A stretch of 64,000 nucleotides of DNA from Candidatus Enterococcus moelleringii (GTDB lineage: Bacteria > Bacillota > Bacilli > Lactobacillales > Enterococcaceae). A model generated the notes under the pieces. The model ran no database searches. It saw only the letters and a program-made list of their open reading frames with translations, and was not told where the DNA came from. The stretch is from assembly GCF_017377575.1 (NCBI RefSeq), contig NZ_JAFREM010000012.1, positions 62,001-126,000 of the forward strand, read 5' to 3'. A program made the position numbers and the translations under genes. Positions 33,937 to 44,097 of the stretch are shown piece by piece. Positions within the stretch are counted from its first letter, which is position 1, and every line of letters starts with the position of its first letter.

Positions 33937-34588
33937 TTAGTTCATCTCCTTTTTCTTTGACTGCTTTTTCAAGTTGTAAGCTCTCGAATTCTAAAATTTC
34001 AAAGCAACCATTATAAAATACTGTATTCCATTGCTTGTCGAAGAAAGCGAGAAAGTATTTGTTAAGTGTAGGCTCAAAGCCTGGCCGGTTGATTTGTATT
34101 CTTTTGTTTCCGACCAAAAACACGCCACGATAAACGATTCTATTTTCGAATAAAACAGGATACAGCTCTTTTATATGGAGTTTTTTGGCATTTTCCAAGG
34201 TGAAATGCACCCGAGCTTCGAACAGTGAAAGAGGCGGATCAGTTCTAAACATTTTTTTGATAAACTTGATGTTTTCCAAAATTTCCAACTGACCGTTAAA
34301 ATTGATTCGTATATCGTCGCGACGAACATACGAGATCCCTCCATGAGCTTCAATTTCTTTACTAGCATATCCTTCGAAATTTTCAAAATGTATCCAGGAA
34401 GTACGATCCAACGCTTTGAAAATCCCATCTGAAATACTCTCCTTTAACTGTGCGATGCATTTGGCTTCGGAATTGTTGTGAATAAATCTGGTGTAGTTGG
34501 GTGAGACGCCGTGGAAATAGCCAGAGTTAAGACCAATAAATTCGTAACTGCAATAGGGCTCCATTAATTTGTTTGAAATGCGTATCAT
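33923..34588 (-). CDS. Unknown protein, first gene of coupled pair
   Basis: 221 residues from ATG 34588 (TTG 34591 possible), with GGAGG about 9 bases upstream and a minus-strand TATAAT at 34604-34609. It contains SYVRRDDIRINFNGQLEIL and NRIVYRGVFLVGNKRIQIN, mixed alpha/beta, cytoplasmic. No domain recognised. Gene order (unknown protein first, HTH protein second) is that of reverse-order toxin-antitoxin operons, and hicAB lies right next to it. Confidence 0.6.
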   Translation of the reverse strand: MIRISNKLMEPYCSYEFIGLNSGYFHGVSPNYTRFIHNNSEAKCIAQLKESISDGIFKALDRTSWIHFENFEGYASKEIEAHGGISYVRRDDIRINFNGQLEILENIKFIKKMFRTDPPLSLFEARVHFTLENAKKLHIKELYPVLFENRIVYRGVFLVGNKRIQINRPGFEPTLNKYFLAFFDKQWNTVFYNGCFEILEFESLQLEKAVKEKGDELNVES

Positions 34589-34729
34589 CAATAATTACCT
34601 CCATTATACCCAAGTAGCGTATTTTCCTCAAGAAAACCTGAAGAAGAGTACGGCTGCAGGGCCTGTATTTTTCCCATCACTCTAATATACGCATTTTATT
34701 GATTTTTTGTTTTAACAAACGAAAAAAAT

Positions 34730-34757
34730 CCCTTACGAACAAATTGTCCATAAGGGA
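34730..34757 (-). terminator. Terminator of hicAB
   Basis: TCCCTTA and TAAGGGA stem; leftward it is followed by T7 (GGGATTTTTTTCG on the minus strand). Confidence 0.7.
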
Positions 34758-34762
34758 AGGTA

Positions 34763-35191
34763 CTAGGATTGCAGTTCTTTTATTTCTTTGACTTCTTTAT
34801 AGAGGGCTTTGGTCAAGACCGCTGAAAAGTTCAGGCCAAGTTCTTCGGCTTGGCTGGCTAAGTCTTTCGGGATGCTGGTATTTTTGTTTACTTTGGGAAC
34901 AACCTTGGTGACCCCTTTGGCAAATTCCTCTAAGTCCACGAGTACATATTGAACGATGGAATCAGGGTGCTCTTTCTGTACGTCTTCTAAGGTAGAAGGT
35001 TCAGGCAGATTTTTTTCATCATATAAGTTCAAGCCTAAAGACTCCCACGCGTACTGGGTAGCTTCTTTCAGGCCTACGCCATAAGTGTTAGCGGAGGGCA
35101 CGTCAGGGAAGGAGACGTTGTAATAGTTTTCGTAACCAGGTTCGGTTTCTAATTGGAAAATCGCAGGGTAGATAACAATTTTTTCTGACAT
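34763..35191 (-). CDS. hicB: HicB family antitoxin
   Basis: 142 residues; start at 35191 after AAAGGATGTCACCT. The N-terminal partial RNase-H-like HicB domain includes YPAIFQLETEPG, YYNVSFPDVPSANTYGVGLK and EATQYAWESL. The C-terminal KNTSIPKDLASQAEELGLNF is a ribbon-helix-helix DNA-binding end, so it should neutralise HicA and repress the operon. It lies 34 bases downstream of hicA, the usual order. Confidence 0.93.
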   Translation of the reverse strand: MSEKIVIYPAIFQLETEPGYENYYNVSFPDVPSANTYGVGLKEATQYAWESLGLNLYDEKNLPEPSTLEDVQKEHPDSIVQYVLVDLEEFAKGVTKVVPKVNKNTSIPKDLASQAEELGLNFSAVLTKALYKEVKEIKELQS

Positions 35192-35225
35192 AGGTGACAT
35201 CCTTTCTAGAAAGTATTCGTGATTG

Positions 35226-35426
35226 CTAACGCAACCCCATTTGTTTTCTGATTGATTTGTAGGTTCCTGGTGGAATAACATCTTTTAATCCGTGATAGGC
35301 AACAGTCACATAGTGTCCCTTCCCATCAGTGTAACGATGATGAGAACCATTAGTTCGTTTGTCCAATTCATAAAAACCGTTCATTCTCAATTCTATTAAT
35401 ACTTGTTTTACATAAATCGCTGGCAT
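35226..35426 (-). CDS. hicA: HicA family mRNA interferase toxin
   Basis: 66 residues; start at 35426 after AGAAAGGAGAAGACT. The dsRNA-binding-like HicA fold is clear: LIELRMNGFYELDKRTNGSH with the catalytic His in GSHHRY, then VTVAYHGLKDVIPPGTYKSI. HicA cleaves mRNA when free of HicB. Forms an operon with hicB; promoter at 35442-35469. Confidence 0.93.
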   Translation of the reverse strand: MPAIYVKQVLIELRMNGFYELDKRTNGSHHRYTDGKGHYVTVAYHGLKDVIPPGTYKSIRKQMGLR

Positions 35427-35441
35427 AGTCTTCTCCTTTCT

Positions 35442-35469
35442 ATTATACGCATAAAAGCGCATAATTCAA
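35442..35469 (-). promoter_or_regulatory. Promoter of hicAB with repeated TTATGCG motif
   Basis: Minus strand: TTGAAT, 16 bases, TATAAT. The spacer contains TATGCGCTTTTATGCG, a direct repeat of TATGCG that may be the HicB operator. Confidence 0.6.
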
Positions 35470-35616
35470 TATAAAAGTGTGTAAAATTTTACGAAGCTTA
35501 AGAAAAATTAGCTAGCTGAAGCATGATAATTTTTCATATAGCTTGCGTCACAATAAATATACGCAAATAAATCTGTATTGATTCAAAGGAAAAAATGTTG
35601 TTCTTCAAAAATAAAA

Positions 35617-35645
35617 TTGACAAAGGATTTTGACCATGCTATGAT
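35617..35645 (+). promoter_or_regulatory. Promoter of beta-glucoside operon
   Basis: TTGACA (35617-35622), 17 bases, TATGAT (35640-35645): near-consensus vegetative promoter. Confidence 0.8.
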
Positions 35646-35656
35646 ACTTTTTGAAT

Positions 35657-35670
35657 AGATAACGGTTACA
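35657..35670 (+). promoter_or_regulatory. cre site (CcpA) in beta-glucoside leader
   Basis: AGATAACGGTTACA matches the cre consensus TGWNANCGNTNWCA at all defined positions but the first. It lies just after the transcription start, suggesting a roadblock type of catabolite repression. Confidence 0.65.
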
Positions 35671-35686
35671 GAAGTGCTGTGACCTT

Positions 35687-35716
35687 GAGGCGTGTTACTG
35701 AAGAAGGCAAACCTCA
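35687..35716 (+). promoter_or_regulatory. RAT antiterminator element
   Basis: GAGGCGTGTTACTG, then AAGAAGGCAAACCTC: the ribonucleic antiterminator that BglG/LicT proteins bind. Its 3' part overlaps the 5' arm of the terminator at 35710, so the two structures exclude each other. Confidence 0.8.
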
Positions 35717-35750
35717 TACTCCAATCAACGGGTGGAGTATGAGGTTTTTT
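35710..35750 (+). terminator. Attenuator terminator of beta-glucoside operon
   Basis: AACCTCATACTCC and GGAGTATGAGGTT form a perfect 13-bp stem followed by T6, between promoter and antiterminator gene. Confidence 0.9.
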
Positions 35751-35775
35751 GTGTCTTAAAAATGGGGAGGGTAAA

Positions 35776-36618
35776 ATGAAAATCAAAAAGTTTCTCAACA
35801 ATAATGTCGTATTGTTGAAAAAAGGCAGCAGTGAAATCATCGGGTTTTCATCAGGCATCAGCTTCAAGAAAAAAGCAGGAGATGATGTGGAGGAAAGTGA
35901 TTTCGAGAAAATTTTTGTCTTGGACACCCATGCGATGCTGGAGCATTTCAGCTTTCAGCTAAGCAAGTGTGATCCGAAGTATGTGGAGTTGGTGACGCAG
36001 ATTGTTGAGTATGCCAAGCAAAATTATCAGTTAGGAATCAATGATTATATTTATTTAACCTTGTTGGATCATATCGACTTTACGGTACGGCGTTTGAAGG
36101 AGAATGTGACCTTCAAAAGTCCGCTGCAATATGAAGTGCGTCGTTTTTATCCTGATGAGTATGCGATTGGGGTCTATGCGGTACAGCTTTTGGAACGGGA
36201 GCTGGGGTTAGAAATTCCTACAGAAGAGGCGATTTCAATTGCCTTGCACTTTGTCAATATTCAATCCAAGAAGCGAGACATGACTGTCACTAACAAAATT
36301 ACTAAATTTATCGAAGATGTACTGACGATTGTGCGCTATGAGTATAAACAAAGCTTTGACGAAAGCAGCTTTCATTTTTCCCGCTTTGTGACTCACCTGC
36401 ACTATTTTGCTCAGAACGTTATCAATCACACCATGCCCAGCTATGAACAAACAGATTTGTATGAGCAGGTGGAGAAGATGTATCCTCAAGCCTTTCATTG
36501 TGTGGGAAAAATTAAGATTTATATTGATAATACCTATGGCATAACTATTTCTGAGAACGAAGAAATTTATTTAACGCTGCACATTCAAAAACTTACCGAA
36601 CAAATTGAAAAGGGGTAA
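35776..36618 (+). CDS. BglG/LicT family transcription antiterminator
   Basis: 280 residues; the start at 35776 has GGGGAGGGTAAA upstream. Residues 1-57 are the CAT RNA-binding domain (MKIKKFLNNNVVLLKKGSSE). PRD1 (about 65-170) and PRD2 (about 175-278) follow, with His candidates in DTHAMLEHF, LLDHIDF, THLHYF and LTLHIQK. HPr and the cognate EII phosphorylate these. When active it binds the RAT at 35687 and lets transcription pass the terminator. Four bases before the EIIBCA gene; same operon. Confidence 0.93.
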   Translation: MKIKKFLNNNVVLLKKGSSEIIGFSSGISFKKKAGDDVEESDFEKIFVLDTHAMLEHFSFQLSKCDPKYVELVTQIVEYAKQNYQLGINDYIYLTLLDHIDFTVRRLKENVTFKSPLQYEVRRFYPDEYAIGVYAVQLLERELGLEIPTEEAISIALHFVNIQSKKRDMTVTNKITKFIEDVLTIVRYEYKQSFDESSFHFSRFVTHLHYFAQNVINHTMPSYEQTDLYEQVEKMYPQAFHCVGKIKIYIDNTYGITISENEEIYLTLHIQKLTEQIEKG

Positions 36619-36622
36619 AAAA

Positions 36623-38464
36623 ATGGACTACAAACAGTTAGCTTCAGATATTTACGAAAAAGTTGGCGGAGCCAAAAATATTCAGCACGTCACTCACTGT
36701 GCCACGCGCCTGCGTTTCACCTTAGCCAATGACAAAAAGGCGGACGGCGAAGGTATCAAGAAATTAAAAGGGGTCACAGGTTTAGTGGAGGGTAACGGTC
36801 AGTTTCAAGTCATCATCGGACCAGATGTTTCCAGCGTTTACGCGCAATTACCAGGAACTGGGTCAGATGAAGCCACCAGTAACAAGGATCAATCGGTTGT
36901 TTCCCGTTTATTAGATTTTATTGCCGGCTGTTTTACACCAATGATTGCTATTATTGCGGCGGGCGGGATGCTTCAGGTGTTGTTGTCATTACTGCAGCTT
37001 TCTGGTGTGTTGGCAGAAACCGACGATACTTACTTGGTGCTTTATCAAGTTTCGCAAGCGGCTTTCTTCTTTATTCCAGTCTTTCTAGGTAATTCAGTGG
37101 CAAAACGCTTGAAAATTGATCCGTTTCTAGGAAGCTTTATCGGAGCGATTTTCGTTATGCCAGGTTTGACTGCATTAATTAGTCAAGAAGGCGGAATTTC
37201 GTTATTAGGCTTTGCGGTACCGAATGTCAGCTATAATGCGTCAGTGCTGCCGGTGTTGTTAAGCGTTTGGTTAATGTCTTACGTGTACAAATTTGCGGAT
37301 AAAATTTTACCCAACAGTGTGAAATTTATCCTGCGACCGTTGATTTCGGTTATTGTGATCACGCCGTTTGCGTTGTTGCTATTAGGCCCATTAGGGGTAA
37401 TGGTAGGGAACTATGTAGCAGAATTTTTGAACTATTTAACCAACAATTTTGGACCATTAGCAGTCTTGTTCATGGGAGCCTTTGCTCAGCTTTTGGTTAT
37501 GACCGGGATGCATACCACTTTGACACCAATTTTATTAGCTTCGTTAGCAACTTACGGCTACGACAATTTAATTGTTCCAGGAATGTTGCTGGGCTTAGCG
37601 GCTGAAGCAGGGATTTGTATTGCGGCTGGGATTAAAGCGAAGGATACTGAATTCAAGCAATTAAGCTTTTCATCTGCGATTACTGCATTAATGGGTGTTT
37701 CGGAACCAGCTTTATACGGAGTAACTTTACGTTTGAAAAAACCGATTGTCGGCATGATCCTAGGGGGCGCGGCCGGCGGATTGTATTTTGGTCTGACGAA
37801 CATTAACACACCAGTAGTTATCGCGTCATTTGTTGCTTTGCCATCTTACAGCAATGTCTTGCATGCAGCGATTGGTTCACTGATCACCTTTGTGATTGCC
37901 TTTGGTTACACTTGGGTAGTGGTAAAGGATGCTGATTTTCCAAATGGGAATGTCGCAGAAGCAGCAGAACTTGATGTAGAACAAGCAGCGGAACCGTTAA
38001 AATCAGCAGTTGAATCATTTGTCGCAGCACCACTTTCTGGCGCAGTGATTCCGTTAAGTGAAACCAATGACCAAGCCTTCGCATCTTTAGCATTAGGCAA
38101 AGGCTTAGCCATTAAACCAGCCGACGATAAAATCGTGGCCCCTTTTGTGGGTAAAGTATCAGCGGTCTTCCCTGGAAATCACGCAATCGGCTTAACTAGC
38201 GAAAACGGCATTGAGCTGTTGATTCATATTGGGATTGATACAGTAAACATGAAAGGCGCGGCGTTTGTGCGAGAGGTCAATGAAGGCGACACGATTCAAC
38301 CAGGACAAACCTTGCTGCAATTTGATTCTAAAAAAATTCAAGAGGCTGGCTATGATGACACAGTGATGATCACAGTCACTAACACGGCTAACTATTTGGA
38401 TGTTATTCCAGCAACTGAAAACAATCAAGTAACCGCCAATGATCAACTGTTGGCAGTATTTTAG
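36623..38464 (+). CDS. Beta-glucoside PTS transporter EIIBCA
   Basis: 613 residues. EIIB is at the N-terminus with phosphorylated Cys in THCATRLRF (C26). EIIC spans about residues 100-450 with some ten membrane segments, including the GMHTTLTPI region. EIIA is at the C-terminus (about 485-613) with IHIGIDTVNMKG (His phosphorylation site). It imports and phosphorylates aryl- or alkyl-beta-glucosides such as cellobiose or salicin; the exact sugar is not readable. The start at 36623 has GAAAAGGGGTAAAAA. Middle gene of the operon. Confidence 0.93.
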   Translation: MDYKQLASDIYEKVGGAKNIQHVTHCATRLRFTLANDKKADGEGIKKLKGVTGLVEGNGQFQVIIGPDVSSVYAQLPGTGSDEATSNKDQSVVSRLLDFIAGCFTPMIAIIAAGGMLQVLLSLLQLSGVLAETDDTYLVLYQVSQAAFFFIPVFLGNSVAKRLKIDPFLGSFIGAIFVMPGLTALISQEGGISLLGFAVPNVSYNASVLPVLLSVWLMSYVYKFADKILPNSVKFILRPLISVIVITPFALLLLGPLGVMVGNYVAEFLNYLTNNFGPLAVLFMGAFAQLLVMTGMHTTLTPILLASLATYGYDNLIVPGMLLGLAAEAGICIAAGIKAKDTEFKQLSFSSAITALMGVSEPALYGVTLRLKKPIVGMILGGAAGGLYFGLTNINTPVVIASFVALPSYSNVLHAAIGSLITFVIAFGYTWVVVKDADFPNGNVAEAAELDVEQAAEPLKSAVESFVAAPLSGAVIPLSETNDQAFASLALGKGLAIKPADDKIVAPFVGKVSAVFPGNHAIGLTSENGIELLIHIGIDTVNMKGAAFVREVNEGDTIQPGQTLLQFDSKKIQEAGYDDTVMITVTNTANYLDVIPATENNQVTANDQLLAVF

Positions 38465-38482
38465 AAGGGTAGGCAACAATAG

Positions 38483-39928
<1,446 letters not shown>

Positions 39929-39937
39929 GAAAGAAGG

Positions 39938-39972
39938 AAATCCCATTGCTGAATGTAGCGATGGGATTTTTT
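39938..39972. terminator. Bidirectional terminator
   Basis: AAATCCCAT(T)GCT and AGCGATGGGATTT with T7, between the glucosidase and the leftward gene ending at 39982. Confidence 0.8.
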
Positions 39973-39981
39973 TAGCTGAAT

Positions 39982-40557
39982 TTAGGTAAACTTGTTGTAA
40001 AACCGAACTTCCATTTTCTGCCCCAGCGCAACCAGCTGATTCACCTCCGTCAACTCCACCATAAATAAATGATAAGAATCGCTATCTGTATCCCAGCAAA
40101 TTAGAGTGAAACCTTTGTCTTCGAGAAACTGCTTGATATTTTCCAAGGCTTCGTCTGTGAATTCTTCGCCAGTAAAGGTAATGTCACTCAAGTCTAGCGG
40201 ATAGTTCTTTTTTTTTATACTGGGTTCCAAATTCCACAAAATGTCTTCGGTGGCTTCCTTCCAATCGATATAGGCGCCGAAATCGTGAGGAGAATCGTAG
40301 CCGGTTAACCAGTAAGCAGCTAGAATATCCGGGTGGTGGGCAGGGGAAAGCCCCATGGCTTGAACCCAATCATAATGCAATTCCTCAAACTTCTGTGGAT
40401 TTTCCACTAATAAGCGGATAACCTCAACGGCTTCCCCGTGATTTTGAGTAATTATTTTGGCAACTTCAATCAACGGATGGTAGTCGATCTGCTTAGGTTC
40501 ACTCACATCTTCTGATTCAATAATTTTTTCTTTTTTCAACCAATCAAAAAGTCCCAT
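39982..40557 (-). CDS. Acidic cytoplasmic protein, possibly DUF6630-like
   Basis: 191 residues, ATG preceded by AAGGAGCGTTATA. The C-terminal segment FTLICWDTDSDSYHLFMVEL resembles the conserved end of DUF6630-type proteins, but this is recalled by pattern only. The N-terminus has a short amphipathic stretch (MGLFDWLKKEK). No catalytic motif. It follows the DUF998 gene by 11 bases on the same strand, so they likely form an operon. Confidence 0.6.
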   Translation of the reverse strand: MGLFDWLKKEKIIESEDVSEPKQIDYHPLIEVAKIITQNHGEAVEVIRLLVENPQKFEELHYDWVQAMGLSPAHHPDILAAYWLTGYDSPHDFGAYIDWKEATEDILWNLEPSIKKKNYPLDLSDITFTGEEFTDEALENIKQFLEDKGFTLICWDTDSDSYHLFMVELTEVNQLVALGQKMEVRFYNKFT

Positions 40558-40568
40558 TATAACGCTCC

Positions 40569-41198
40569 TTACTTAGCTGATTCAAACCCCATAAACAAAT
40601 AAACGCCCAAAACAGCATTAAACCCAGTCGCTGCGAAAACACTAAACCGTTCAACGACACCGAAATACTCTGGTGGTACTGTCCCGACACCGATTGCTCC
40701 CACCATCATCAATAAAAAAGCGGCAGCTGCCCAAATGGCTAACCCTCGATAGCTTTTGCTGCGAAACCCACTGACAATAATCGTCAACAGGGATACAATC
40801 GAAAGCAATACTACCAGCACCGTCACCGCAGCGTGCATAACGTCCTGCAGATTGCTGGCAAAGCCGCTTTCAGTCAATGGAAACATCGTAAACCCCACCG
40901 TGGAAACCCAGTTCATGGCAGCAAATAAATAAATCCCAATGCGCAGTCCCTTAGTTAGCTTCCCTTGAATGTACACACAGACCATCATAATTGAAACCAA
41001 ACCACACACGCCATATAAAGCCGAAAGCTGATTCCACAGCATCAACGATGGCGAACTTGAGGCACTCAAATCACTCACTGCCTGGGCCATCCAATTATAT
41101 CCAGGGTATGCTAGTGGGCTGAAAGCAACCGCCGCTGTATACGAAAGCAAACTTACTACTCCTAACAAACCTAACCAGTTAATCAAATTTTTCTTCAT
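40569..41198 (-). CDS. DUF998 family membrane protein
   Basis: 209 residues with six membrane segments. The early motif YPGYNWMAQAVSDLSASSSP and later PLTESG fit the DUF998 family, a group of bacterial membrane proteins of unknown function. The start at 41198 is set by AAAAAGGAGTAAAA; the frame extends upstream without support. First gene of a leftward pair. Confidence 0.85.
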   Translation of the reverse strand: MKKNLINWLGLLGVVSLLSYTAAVAFSPLAYPGYNWMAQAVSDLSASSSPSLMLWNQLSALYGVCGLVSIMMVCVYIQGKLTKGLRIGIYLFAAMNWVSTVGFTMFPLTESGFASNLQDVMHAAVTVLVVLLSIVSLLTIIVSGFRSKSYRGLAIWAAAAFLLMMVGAIGVGTVPPEYFGVVERFSVFAATGFNAVLGVYLFMGFESAK

Positions 41199-41300
41199 TT
41201 TTACTCCTTTTTGCTTCGTTTGATCCATTATACTAAAATTACATGCCGGAAAGTAGTCGTGTATAATAGTATCTATAAAGCAAAAGAAAGGACGAAACTT

Positions 41301-42233
41301 ATGACTTCCATCACCGAACTATTCGACCTGAAATACCCCGTTTTCCAAGGAGCTATGGCTCAATTTTCCAAACATCAACTAGCCGCAGCCGTTTCCAATG
41401 CCGGAGGACTGGGGATTATCGCTTCAGGCGGCATGAGCGCCGAAGAACTGCAAACTGAAATCAAGGCTTGTCAAAAATTGACAGATCGACCCTTTGCCGT
41501 GAATTTGATGCTGATGGCGCCGAACGTTCCGGAATTAGTCAATATTATAATAGAAGAAAAGGTTCCGATTGTGACTACAGGAGCTGGCACGCCGAAGAAA
41601 TACATGCCTCAGCTAAAAGCGGCAGGAATCAAAGTGGTTCCGGTAGTCCCTAGTGCAAAATTGGCCAAGAAAATGGAAGATTTGGGAGTTGATGCGGTGG
41701 TGGCAGAAGGTTCGGAAGCAGGCGGTCACATCGGGGAGCTTTCCACTATGGTGCTGGTGCCGCAAGTAGTGCAGGCCGTCAACATTCCGGTGATCGCGGC
41801 CGGTGGTATTGCCAATGGCAAAGGTATGGCCGCAGCATTTGCCTTAGGCGCGCAGGGAATTCAGATGGGGACGGCCTTTTTATTGGCAGAAGAGTGTCCG
41901 ATTCCGCAAAATGTCAAAGAATTTGTGGCGAACGCCGGCGAATTGGACACAGTGGTGACTGGCCGCAAAGGTGTAGCTCCAGTACGCAGCATCAAAAATA
42001 AAATGATCGATCAATACCTTCAGTGGGAAAAGGAAGACATACCTTTTGCCCAGCTGGAAGAGTTGACTCTAGGCTCAGCTCGCAAAGCAACGTCCGGAGA
42101 TATCGAAAACGGCTCGGTGATGGCAGGGCAGATTTCTGGGCTGGTTCATGAGATTGAGCCTGCCAAGGAGATGATTGAAGGTATTGTGGCAGAAGCCAAT
42201 GAAACCATTAAGCAATTAAAAACAATCGTTTAA
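41301..42233 (+). CDS. FabK-like enoyl-ACP reductase / nitronate monooxygenase family flavoprotein
   Basis: 310 residues, TIM-barrel FMN enzyme. Motifs: LKYPVFQGAMAQF, VSNAGGLGIIASGG, TTGAGTPKKYM, the catalytic-His segment EGSEAGGHIG, IPVIAAGGI and SVMAGQISGLV. These match FabK (NADH-dependent enoyl-ACP reductase II) closely, but nitronate monooxygenases share them. No fatty-acid genes adjoin, so either a stand-alone FabK or a paralogue. Start at 41301 after AAAGAAAGGACGAAACTT; an earlier frame start lacks support. Ends in a long terminator. Confidence 0.85.
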   Translation: MTSITELFDLKYPVFQGAMAQFSKHQLAAAVSNAGGLGIIASGGMSAEELQTEIKACQKLTDRPFAVNLMLMAPNVPELVNIIIEEKVPIVTTGAGTPKKYMPQLKAAGIKVVPVVPSAKLAKKMEDLGVDAVVAEGSEAGGHIGELSTMVLVPQVVQAVNIPVIAAGGIANGKGMAAAFALGAQGIQMGTAFLLAEECPIPQNVKEFVANAGELDTVVTGRKGVAPVRSIKNKMIDQYLQWEKEDIPFAQLEELTLGSARKATSGDIENGSVMAGQISGLVHEIEPAKEMIEGIVAEANETIKQLKTIV

Positions 42234-42239
42234 CAAAAA

Positions 42240-42322
42240 AGCGCTAGACAGTTTGCGACTTCAAGCAGTTAGTTTAAAGCTAACCTGCTGGAGTTTGCAA
42301 AAACGTCTAACGCTTTTTTATT
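42240..42322. terminator. Long imperfect terminator between convergent genes
   Basis: Outer stem AAAAAGCG(C)TAGAC / GTCTA(A)CGCTTTTT encloses a second hairpin (CAGTTAG/CTAAC-CTG). It reaches the stop of the leftward Rrf2 gene. Confidence 0.65.
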
Positions 42323-42788
42323 ATAGAAATTTTTCCAGCAACTCGCGATTTTCTGGATGCTTTTCCACTTCTTTTTGAGCCAATTTTTGCAGCAGGGAAG
42401 CTAGAGTGATTTGTTCCATTTCCGCTTCGACGGTAGCCTGAAGCTGACTGTAGGTTTCGGTCAATACATCCTGAATATTAGCCCCCACCACACAGGCCGG
42501 GTTGGTTTTGGGATCGACTTGGATCAGATTGGTTTCTCCATCGATACTGCGATAAATGTCCAGCAGATTAATTTCCTCCGGTTTTTTTGCCAGCGTGGGC
42601 TGGGCCTTCCCGATTTTCGTCAAAATCAGACCGGCTTTACGCAGGCTGCTCATAATTTTTCGCACGTTGGCTGGGTTGGTTTCAATGCTGCTAGCAATCA
42701 TGTCGCTGGAAAGAGAGTCGGTCTGCTGGTAAATTTCGATGTAAGCCAAGATATGAATGGCGTCACTAAATTGCATCGAATACTTCAT
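42321..42788 (-). CDS. Rrf2 family transcriptional regulator
   Basis: 155 residues. Winged helix in residues 1-70 (SSDMIASSIETNPANVRKIM, SLRKAGLIL) followed by the dimerisation helix. Only one Cys is present (NPACVVG), so the iron-sulfur binding of IscR/NsrR types is unlikely. It is a YwnA-like member. It is divergent from an NAD(P)-binding protein gene, as YwnA is beside YwnB in Bacillus, and probably regulates it. Start ATG 42788 after CAAGGAGGACAAA. Confidence 0.88.
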   Translation of the reverse strand: MKYSMQFSDAIHILAYIEIYQQTDSLSSDMIASSIETNPANVRKIMSSLRKAGLILTKIGKAQPTLAKKPEEINLLDIYRSIDGETNLIQVDPKTNPACVVGANIQDVLTETYSQLQATVEAEMEQITLASLLQKLAQKEVEKHPENRELLEKFL

Positions 42789-42902
42789 TTTGTCCTCCTT
42801 GTAAATAATTCTCTTGACTTATTGTAGCACAACCGATAAGCTAAAGGTGTAAGTTAGAAATGTACAGCTAAATAATTTACAAAAACTAAAGGAGTGAAGA
42901 GA

Positions 42903-43748
42903 ATGACATACTTAGTAACAGGAGCAACCGGTGAATTAGGCGGGAAAGTGTTGAATCACTTGAAGGAATTGGTTCCAATGGAAGAAATCTTTGCCTTGGC
43001 CCGCAGTGAAGAAAAAGCAGCCCCATTGAAAGAAGCAGGCTTCCAGATCCGGATTGGTGATTACAGCGATTCAGACGCCTTGGAAAAAGCTTTGGCTGGG
43101 ATCGATCGTCTATTATTGGTGTCTGGGGCACCAGGAAATCGCCAAGCAGAGCACGAAAACGTAGTAAACGCTGCAAAAAAATCCGGTGTATCATTTCTAG
43201 CTTACACTAGCTTGGCCAACGCGGTGGAATCAACTAGTTCTTTAGCTGATGATCATGTATATACCGAAAAAGTGATTGCGGCATCAGGAATTCCTCACAC
43301 CTTCTTACGAAACAATTGGTATTTGGAAAACGAAGTACCGTTGCTGCAAACAGCTTTAGCCAATGGCAAATTTGTCTATGCGGCTGGAAACGGCAAAACC
43401 GGCTGGGCGTTGCGCCGGGAATATGCGGAAGCAGCCGCAAAAGTCTTGGTGGGAGCGGATTTTCCTGAAATTTTGGAGCTTTCAGGCACACCGATTACTT
43501 ATGAAGAGCTGGGACAAGCGTTGCAAAAGGTGACGGATAAAGAAATCGAGATCATTTCAGCCGATGATCAAGGGTTTGTCGAAAATATGACAGCTGGCGG
43601 TTTGCCGAAGGAAGTGGCCGAGGTCTTCTTAGGCTTCCAAAAGGATATCGGAAACGATGTGTTGGATGTGGCTTCAGATGATTTTGAAAAAGTTTTGGGG
43701 CATCCTTTAAGCAGTAGAGAAGAAGCAGTAAAAGAATTGATTGGTTAA
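42903..43748 (+). CDS. NmrA/QorB-like NAD(P)H-binding oxidoreductase
   Basis: 281 residues. The N-terminal Rossmann motif is YLVTGATGELGGKVLNHL (G-x-x-G-x-x-G). YTSLANAVES and FLRNNWYLENEVP are typical of the atypical SDR subgroup with QorB-type quinone reductases. Cytoplasmic, probably NADPH-dependent. Start at 42903 after AAAGGAGTGAAGAGA (GTG 42894 lies inside the ribosome site). Divergent from the Rrf2 gene, its likely regulator. Confidence 0.88.
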   Translation: MTYLVTGATGELGGKVLNHLKELVPMEEIFALARSEEKAAPLKEAGFQIRIGDYSDSDALEKALAGIDRLLLVSGAPGNRQAEHENVVNAAKKSGVSFLAYTSLANAVESTSSLADDHVYTEKVIAASGIPHTFLRNNWYLENEVPLLQTALANGKFVYAAGNGKTGWALRREYAEAAAKVLVGADFPEILELSGTPITYEELGQALQKVTDKEIEIISADDQGFVENMTAGGLPKEVAEVFLGFQKDIGNDVLDVASDDFEKVLGHPLSSREEAVKELIG

Positions 43749-43755
43749 CTGTATA

Positions 43756-43795
43756 ACGTTCATGACGCTAGGAATAGGTCATGGATGTTTTTTTA
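43756..43795 (+). terminator. Terminator of NmrA-like gene
   Basis: AACGTTCATGAC and GTCATGGATGTT pair with one mismatch, followed by T7. Confidence 0.65.
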
Positions 43796-44097
43796 GTATT
43801 ATAGTTCACTGAGGAGAGAAAAGCGGAAGCTGATTGTTTCATCTTTTGGATCGGCGCGTTGATTATTTGGGGATCCACAGCTTAAACCGGATGCTTCAAA
43901 ATTGCAGTCTGAAGGATCGACACGGCGCAATTTTGAAAAACTAGGAAAAACAAATATCGATCTTCAACGCACTCTGTGTTTTAATAATAGTAATGAGAAA
44001 TGTAAGCAAGCTAAAAAATTAAATTTCCCAACGAATAGAAAAAAGGCTCATTGTCCTGTATGTCAGTTGTTAATTAATTCAATACTAGGAGACAACC
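43796..44097 (+). other. Intergenic region, no gene seen
   Basis: About 300 bases. A short frame from 43902 overlaps the next gene out of frame and shows no protein-like pattern. GCAATTTTGAA repeats loosely around 43900-43940. AGGAGACAACC precedes the lipoprotein ATG at 44098. Confidence 0.4.
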
